Shown here in pieces: positions 58,346 through 64,000 of a stretch of 64,000 nucleotides of DNA. Source of the DNA: Bimastos eiseni (Eukaryota; Annelida; Clitellata; Crassiclitellata; Lumbricidae); contig OY365815.1 of NCBI GenBank assembly GCA_959347315.1, forward strand, positions 18,526,514-18,590,513, written 5' to 3'. The translations under genes and the position numbers were made by a program. How positions within the stretch are numbered: the first letter of the stretch is position 1; each line of letters starts with the position of its first letter. The notes beneath the pieces are model-generated. The model searched no databases and was not told the origin of the DNA. It was given only the letters and a program-made list of their open reading frames with translations.

Positions 58346-60096
58346 GTAATAATGACATAAAAACAATAATAATAATATTTAGGGCGAAATCTGGGTGATT
58401 TGTTAATTGAGTTGAAGGGGGCCCCCCATTGACTCAAAAATAAAGTCCTGCTAAAGTCCGATCCTGAGGAACAATGTGCATTTCTACTTCAGTTCCCTCG
58501 GCCATATCATAATCTGTGCTTTCTTCGGATGCTTTTCGCGTTGACATCAGTGCCTTAATCATTAGAAGCACAAAGGAAGATTGGACAGACAGTTGTACCT
58601 GTCAAAACATCATCGTTGCCAATTAATGGCAACAGCAGCAGCAGCAGCAACTCTGATGACGGACACATGGTCCTCTTCCATCATCTTTATATATATGTCT
58701 CATGAATATCACGAAGTCATTTCGCCTATCTACAACTTATTACAATTACCCCAACATCCTTAGTCTCGCTGTTTATTTACAATTATAGGCCTACTAATCC
58801 GCTCCTCATGTCTTCCAAAAAAACACGTTGAATATCCATCTTTGCGCAAGTCCGTCAGGTTCTTGATAATTAATCGGCCCGTCGTACAAACTCACCAACA
58901 CTGCAGCCATTAAATCTTTTGCACACGTCTTATGAGTCTGGAGATTACGATTACGATTACATTACGATTACCTTCAAAACTGATGACAGTCATTCGGATA
59001 GAAATCCTGTCCTCAATCCTCCTCTTTCTCTTGCCTCTCACGTCGTTCCAATTTTAAAAGTTTTGTTTGTCTTTAGCTGTTTCCCATGCACTTGTCTATT
59101 GACCTTGAGTGGAAGCTGACTTTATATGACTTGCGATTTTGTTTTGACTGAGCACGTGTGAATAAACTGATTCCCGCCTTCTTTTTGAATTCCATCGCAG
59201 ACGACCACGAATGTTTCGCCAGATTCAACCGCGGAAAATTTCTACTGACCATCTGGAAAAAATTGTCTCAAAATTCGCTTTTAATCAATTCAATAGCAAG
59301 ACGTATGTTCATAACAGTGGCCAGGAACACTATTTTTCTCTTGTCACTATTACTGTCACCAAAGGTAACACGAATAATTTAATGGTTAGTGCATTGGTTG
59401 CGGTACTACAATTGACTGGGATTCAAAGGGCAGACGCAGACAGAATCAGCGTTCTGTTTAATTATGGTCGACAATTAGCACAGCTAAAAATAATTAGATG
59501 GCAATCGACGTAGGGCCTATAAGATGTGATACTATTTCATACATGGCATATATAAAATACATGTTCGTTGAGTGACTTATTTTGTCAGGTTTGTTATCTT
59601 TCGTAGCTACAATGGAACCAAGTCAGGTAGTGAAAAACAACAAATCCAGAGACAAGGTGGTACGGAATGGGTAGGCTTGGTCACTTGGGTGGGTTATGGG
59701 TGTGTATGGGTGTATGAGTGGGGTGTTTCTGTGGCAGAGTTGAATGGACGTTTCTGTCGACTGAAGTGATACTCGATGACAAGATGTCCTACAATAGTAG
59801 AATCAATTACTGTTGATCAAGCGATCCAGTGAAGAAGGTCGATCGCTGATAAGTAAAGATATAACAGCGACTTGGCGATGGTAGCTTTGGCAAACTGCAA
59901 CGGGCCAATCGCAGTCATTGGGCGGAGTCGAGGTGCCACCGCAATTCAACGGTGAGTCTCTGTTAAAAAGGTGAAACGGAGGATCAAGGCTGCACTGACA
60001 TCGGTCAAGAGAAGAAAGAGAAGAAGTAGAAGAAGAAGTCGAGAATCGTCTTCATCGTTCTACTCATCTCTCTCAGGAGCTGGTTTGGAAGGAACG
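57379..60096. other. Intergenic stretch between TMEM272-like and Ig/avidin genes
   Basis: No supported coding sequence. It contains a LINE/SINE 3' end with (AAT)n tail at 58225-58345. The open frame at 59971 leads in frame into the Ig gene start, but encodes a run of Arg/Lys, and I treat it as 5' leader. The promoter of the Ig gene is expected at 59.5-60.0 kb. Confidence 0.45.
58225..58345 (+). mobile_element. LINE/SINE 3' end with (AAT)n tail
   Basis: GAGAGCGCTTCTGAGTATAG, then CCTCGAAGGGGCGCTGTATA and a TAATAATAAT array. Same paired-stem terminus as the other fragments, but a different tail repeat. Confidence 0.65.
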
Positions 60097-63000
60097 ATGA
60101 CATCGCATTCCTTTAAAGTGGGTCTTACAACCCTCGTCTGCATCTTGGCGCTTTTCAGTGCAGGTCAGTCTTCTAAACATTTGGTCAGTTGGTCAGTAGA
60201 CCAGTTGATCAGTAAGCCGATGCAAAGAATCGGCTAACCTCGGTCATCTGTGATCGCCGATCTCTTCGCTCGACTTTGTGGTTTCACATGCGCGAACTGC
60301 TACCAGACAGAATAGAATTTATCAATTGTGTGACCAGTGTTTGGAATAGCCTTCCATCTGACCTGTATTGCACTTCTCAAGACTTTTCTATTTGGCCGTG
60401 CCTATGTCGGGAGCGCCGATGAATTGTTATCTTAAAAAGGCGCTATAGAAACCAAATAGATAAATCTATAGATCTATACCAAGTATTCATGTCCGTTTAA
60501 GTAAGGGGTCCTATAGTGTGCAATTGAACATGCGATTCTTTTGTTCCGCTTCTAAGTAATTGACACGTAAAAATTAATTTTTAGTTTCATGTTGATTTAT
60601 GTTGTAGTTATCGATGCGAAGGAAATTCTGCAGGAGGAGGAGGAAGCAGCTGATGGGCTGCGGCGACTGAAGCCAGTGCCTCAGCTACCGATCGATAAGT
60701 CATCCATTAAGAGGTCTTTTCCAAAGGCAGCCGCCAAGGCTCCTTTGAATGGTGTCACTCCTCTCATCCTTAACGATCTACCAATCAACGTGGCCGTCTA
60801 CGAGGGAAATAACGTGACGCTGACCTGTGCGGCCGTTAGCGACGGCAACTACCGTATCCAATGGTGGGAGTTCGCCTACGATGCGGGAGGTAGCATCATC
60901 AGCGACGGTAATCAGATTGTGTCCAGTAGCCCAGAGGCATCCAGGTACACGATTGTCCAGCCGACGCCAGATACATTCAACCTCCACATCCGGGACGTGA
61001 AGTGGGAAGATGCGGGTGGCTACCTGTGCGAAGACGTCTATAATGGACCTCCGACGACCTACAGAGCAACAGCACAGCTCATCGTCATCGGTAAGTGGCC
61101 TAGCAGCACCAGCAGCTGAAAGAAAGCAGACCGAACCAGTGATATACTACTTAAGACTAAGTTAAGAGTTACGGACAGAAGTTGGTTCGTCCAACATTCT
61201 ATACATATAGGCCTACCTAACATGCAAACGATATAAACTCAAACTCCGTCTCATAGCAGTCCGTGAGAGTTTGACCAACTTTAGTAGACCGTTATATGCT
61301 ATGCAAACTGTTAACTAAGTTTGGTTCAACGGACCTGCATGACGCACGTTGTCTATAAACATTTTACGAATATTCCATTCCAAAAATAGCCCAATTATTG
61401 CTACCGCTACTACTACTTCCACTTTCACTTCTAATATAGTAGCTACTTCCACTACTTCCTCCACCTTTTCCTCTTCCGCTACTAATACTTCCACTTCTAA
61501 TGTAGTAGCTACTCCCTCTACTTCCTCCACTTTTTCCTCTTCCACTACTACTACTTCCACTTCCATTCCTGCTGCTGCCACTAACTCCCACAACTAGTAC
61601 ACCTGCTTTTGCTGCTGTTGCTACTGATGTCGAGATACCCGCATCATTTGTCATCGGTGTAGGTTGCTTTTGTGTGTTCAGAGAATACTCCGAACTGTAC
61701 AACAACGTTGGCTGAAGACGGAGTCGTCATCGAGGGCCAGTATTACACGGCCGAGTGTTCGTTGTCGTACAACGGGGACATCGTTCCCATCCAGACGTGG
61801 ACCGGACCTGACAAGTTTAACGTCGGTTCCTCTCAGGTTCCCAATTCCATCTGGTCCGGTGTCAGCTGGATTGCCAATCGGACGATGGATACGAGGTTCT
61901 TCACGTGCCTACACAACTTCACCGACAACTTCGATCCAGCCACCGAGGAAGACAGCGACCACGTTCCTGATTGGAGCTTCACATATCAGACCAACCAAAT
62001 GTTTGTCTATTGTAAGTATAAATTACTGAAGACGTTTATCAGTGATCTCGTTAAAAGCCTCATCTCTACTCACGCGTTTCTTATCATCGCAAAGAAAATT
62101 CTGTTGAACAGAAATCATTTATCACTTGTCCATAAATCGAACTCACCTTTTTCTGTCTTCAGATCGAGAAGTCCATCCATACTAATTATAAACAATCGAT
62201 CAAGTGAACTACTTCGCCTCTCACCTTATCCTCAACCTGTTTAACTTAATAAGGGATCGAATCTGTGTTAAATGATGCTTGGAGCGACGTCGATTGATTG
62301 CATAATAACGTATGCACACAGGAAGATAATGCAGTGCGGGCGTTTATAAGCGCGAGCATGTGCTGTGAATGAAGCGCTTCATACGGAGTCAAGTGTTGCA
62401 AATCAATAAATGAATGAATCAATGAATCAATGAATCAATGACTCAATGAATGAATCAATGAATTAATTAATTAATTAATCAATGAATCAATGAATCAACC
62501 AATCAATCAATGAATCAATGACTCAATGAATGAATGAATGAGTGAATGAAATGAATCAATGAATCGATCAATTGATCAATCAATCAATCAATCAATGCAG
62601 CTTGAAACAGCGCCTCTTCAATAAATCTACTCAGAGGACTCCCAGTTCAACTACGGTCAAAGAGGACAGATTTACAAAGAGAGTAAAAGGAATATGAAGA
62701 GTTCTTAGGTCAGAGCCTGAGATCCAGAGAAAGTCCATTCCAAGTGGTAGGGCACACCACAGAAAAGGCACGATGTTGCAACATATAACAGTGCATACGA
62801 GAATGGAACACTGAGAAGGGCCTGCGCATAGTGCATAGTGTGTGTGTGTGTCTGCGTTTGTGTGTGTGCGGGCGTTAGTGTGTGTGTATGGCTGTCTGTG
62901 TTGTTTGCAGGGGGACCGACGAACATGTATGCTACACCGATCAAAGAGTACTACGAAGTGGGTGACGTGTTGACCTGCTATGCCGATGCCTTTCCCACTC

Positions 63001-63992
63001 CTGAGTACGATTGGTTCAACACACGCACCAATGAGCTGTTCGGCAGCCAAGGATTCGTCATCACTGAGAACCTGGTTGGGACGACGCAACAGATGCGATG
63101 TCAGGCTAGGAACAACATCCAGGGATTCATCTACTCTAACAACCTCTTCGTTAACGTCACCGTTCTAGGTTTGTCTGTCTGTCTGTTCCTCTATTTGCCT
63201 GCCTGTTTCATTGAACAGTCGCATAGTTCCACTGTCTGATTATAATTATATAAAGTTAGCCATTGCTTTAAAGTTAATACTTCTGAGTGAGCGTGAGTTT
63301 CCTTTGCATTCCATGACGCGTTACAAGAGTTTGGAGTCCTTGGACTGGGCTAGGTGTTCGGCTTTCGTATCCGTATCGTAGTACAGACTAGACTAGACTA
63401 AAATGGAATATAACTGGATAGAATAATAGCAGAATATAAAAACGAGATAATCAGATCATATCACGTCACACCATAGGCCTATATCATATGATAATATATC
63501 TGATCGTATAAGATTACATTATGTGTATTATACCAAATCAAGTCAACAGATAAAAAGATCGTAATAATTATAATATCGTATCATATCCTATCATATAATT
63601 TATATCATGTCAGACATAAATTAGCGTAGATCGGGTCAGGTCGTATCATTTGCATGGTCAGATGGTTCAGATAAGGTCAGACCGCCGTTGTTGTTGTTGT
63701 CGTTCTGTAGACTATACGACTCGCGCGGCCACCTCCTTCCCTCCAACGACGACCGTTCCAGCGGTGGGTGTCTGCACCGACCTCAGCGGTCGGTGGGAGT
63801 CGACGGAGGAGATAAAAGCGTCGCTCTGCCTGACCGTCGACCAAACGGCCAACGGACACACGATCGGTCTCTTCCGCAACGACACGGACACCTTCTGGAT
63901 CGAAGTCGTCGGACGAACGCAGGTCGACAACTACGAACAGATCGGGTTCGCTGGAATCTGGCCAGGGTTCGTCGGGGTCAGCGGATTCGTCG
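60097..63992 (+). CDS. Secreted or surface protein: three Ig-like domains plus avidin-like domain (partial)
   Basis: Five exons in phase, cut by the window end: 60097-60163, 60608-61090, 61682-62011, 62911-63168 and 63711-63992. The ATG at 60097 gives a signal peptide (MTSHSFKVGLTTLVCILALF); an in-frame upstream ATG at 59971 would put a very basic stretch ahead of it and is less likely. Exon 2 holds a V-type Ig domain (VTLTC, IQWWEF, DAGGYLC). Exon 3 holds a second Ig-like domain (TAECSL, GVSWIANRT, FFTCLHNF). Exon 4 holds an I-type domain (DVLTCYADA, YDWFNT, MRCQARNN). Exon 5 reads CTDLSGRWESTEE, CLTVDQTANGHTIGLFRND and YEQIGFAGIWPG, an avidin-like pattern. All introns are phase 1, as usual for extracellular modules. 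The rest lies beyond 64000. Confidence 0.85.
60283..60465 (+). mobile_element. LINE 3' end fragment in the first intron of the Ig gene
   Basis: Reads NCVTSVWNSLPSDLYC-like in frame, then GTCGGGAGCGCCGATGAATT and TAAAAAGGCGCTATAGAAAC, with an AAATAGATAAAT tail. Only the end of the open frame plus the 3' end remains. Confidence 0.6.
60608..61090 (+). CDS. Ig V-type domain exon
   Basis: Phase 1 to phase 1, acceptor GTTGTAG, donor ATCG|GTAAGT. It starts with an acidic pro-like stretch (KEILQEEEEAADG) and basic SSIKRSFPK, then an Ig fold with Cys at TLTCAAV, Trp at QWWEF, and the DxGxYxC signature as WEDAGGYLCED. Sequon NVT is present near the first Cys. The exon maps onto one domain plus its N-terminal extension. 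Confidence 0.9.
61682..62011 (+). CDS. Second Ig-like domain exon
   Basis: Phase 1 to phase 1 (acceptor TGTTCAG, donor ATT|GTAAGT). It reads ENTPNCTTTLAEDGVVIEGQ, then YYTAECSLSYNGD, IWSGVSWIANRTMDTRFFTC and LHNFTDNFDPATEED. It has paired Cys, a Trp, and sequons NCT, NRT and NFT. The fold is inferred from Cys/Trp spacing; there is no DxGxYxC signature. The upstream intron end is a (CT/CTA)-rich tract. Confidence 0.75.
62396..62800 (-). mobile_element. LINE 3' end with long (ATTG/ATTC)n tail
   Basis: On the minus strand an eroded frame like the 55900 copy (AFSVVCPTTWNGLSL), GGGAGTCCTCTGAGTAGA, TTGAAGAGGCGCTGTTTC, then about 200 bases of degenerate CATT/GATT repeat. It lies in the Ig gene intron between exons 3 and 4, ending about 100 bases before the exon-4 acceptor. 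Confidence 0.7.
62911..63168 (+). CDS. Third Ig-like domain exon
   Basis: Phase 1 to phase 1 (acceptor TTGTTTGCAG, donor CTAG|GTTTGT). It reads GPTNMYATPIKEYYEVGDVL, TCYADAFPTPEYDWFN, and QQMRCQARNNIQGF before YSNNLFVNVTVLG. The Cys-Trp-Cys pattern is I-set/Ig-like. A (GT)n run just upstream of the acceptor comes from the preceding repeat. Confidence 0.85.
63711..63992 (+). CDS. Avidin-like domain exon (first part)
   Basis: Begins after CGTTCTGTAG and ends at GTCG|GTTAGT, phase 1 to 1. A Thr/Pro linker (SFPPTTTVPAVG) precedes the domain. Then CTDLSGRWES aligns to the avidin start (CxLTGKWxN), CLTVDQTANGHTIGLFRND to the second and third strands, VVGRTQV to the region before the mid barrel, and GFAGIWPG to the avidin GFTVNW block. 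The Asn-Asp and Tyr that contact biotin in avidin appear as Glu-Ser and Phe here, so biotin binding is doubtful. A lipocalin-like barrel of another kind is the alternative. Confidence 0.6.
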
Positions 63993-64000
63993 GTTAGTCT

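Noticed and set aside
59971..60096. Upstream in-frame ATG of the Ig gene
   Set aside because: Would place a long Arg/Lys run before the hydrophobic signal peptide; the ATG at 60097 gives a normal signal sequence.

Overview
This is an animal (metazoan) nuclear DNA window, AT-rich, with many-exon genes, GT-AG introns of a few hundred to about 2,500 bases, abundant microsatellites and several transposon classes. The species cannot be fixed from sequence alone. Intron density, retained vertebrate-like gene structure, L2/CR1-type retroelement ends, tRNA-derived SINEs and the many TAGGCCTA palindromes suggest a marine invertebrate outside the arthropod/nematode lineages.

Layout. 1-4.2 kb: no confident gene; a 34-bp tandem repeat, a 894-bp MITE with TAA target-site duplication, and a 40-bp minisatellite. 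4.3-31.5 kb, minus strand: phosphorylase kinase regulatory subunit alpha (PHKA). I could assemble almost all of it by hand: 29 exons with consistent phases, from a start reading [14 protein letters not shown] to a C-terminal CVIQ prenylation box. Two internal exons have identical phases and look mutually exclusive. PHKA introns hold a hAT-type element with a perfect 8-bp target-site duplication, a LINE fragment nested inside it, SINEs and minisatellites. 31.5-34.5 kb: intergenic, repeat-rich, dense in TAGGCCTA.

34.5-45.0 kb, minus strand: an unnamed gene, assembled as 11 exons coding for about 968 residues. It has a very short glycosylatable N-terminus, one membrane helix, a juxtamembrane cysteine, several tyrosine motifs (YANL, YEEI, YDSL, YSNL, YRSL), two SH3 domains, proline-rich segments, and a C-terminal -SFV that fits a PDZ ligand. 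It looks like a LAT/PAG-style transmembrane adaptor that carries its own SH3 domains, and is the most interesting object here. 45-53.7 kb: mostly repeats, including a 5'-truncated LINE and an inverted-repeat element with a minisatellite core. 53.8-54.0 kb is an assembly gap.

54.2-57.4 kb, plus strand: a TMEM272-like multi-pass membrane protein (one secure exon, two possible upstream exons). 60.1-64.0 kb, plus strand, running off the window: a secreted or surface protein with signal peptide, three Ig-like domains and then an avidin-like domain. PHKA is metabolic (glycogenolysis control); the adaptor-like gene and the Ig/avidin gene are surface/signalling proteins. Nothing shows that the neighbouring genes work together.
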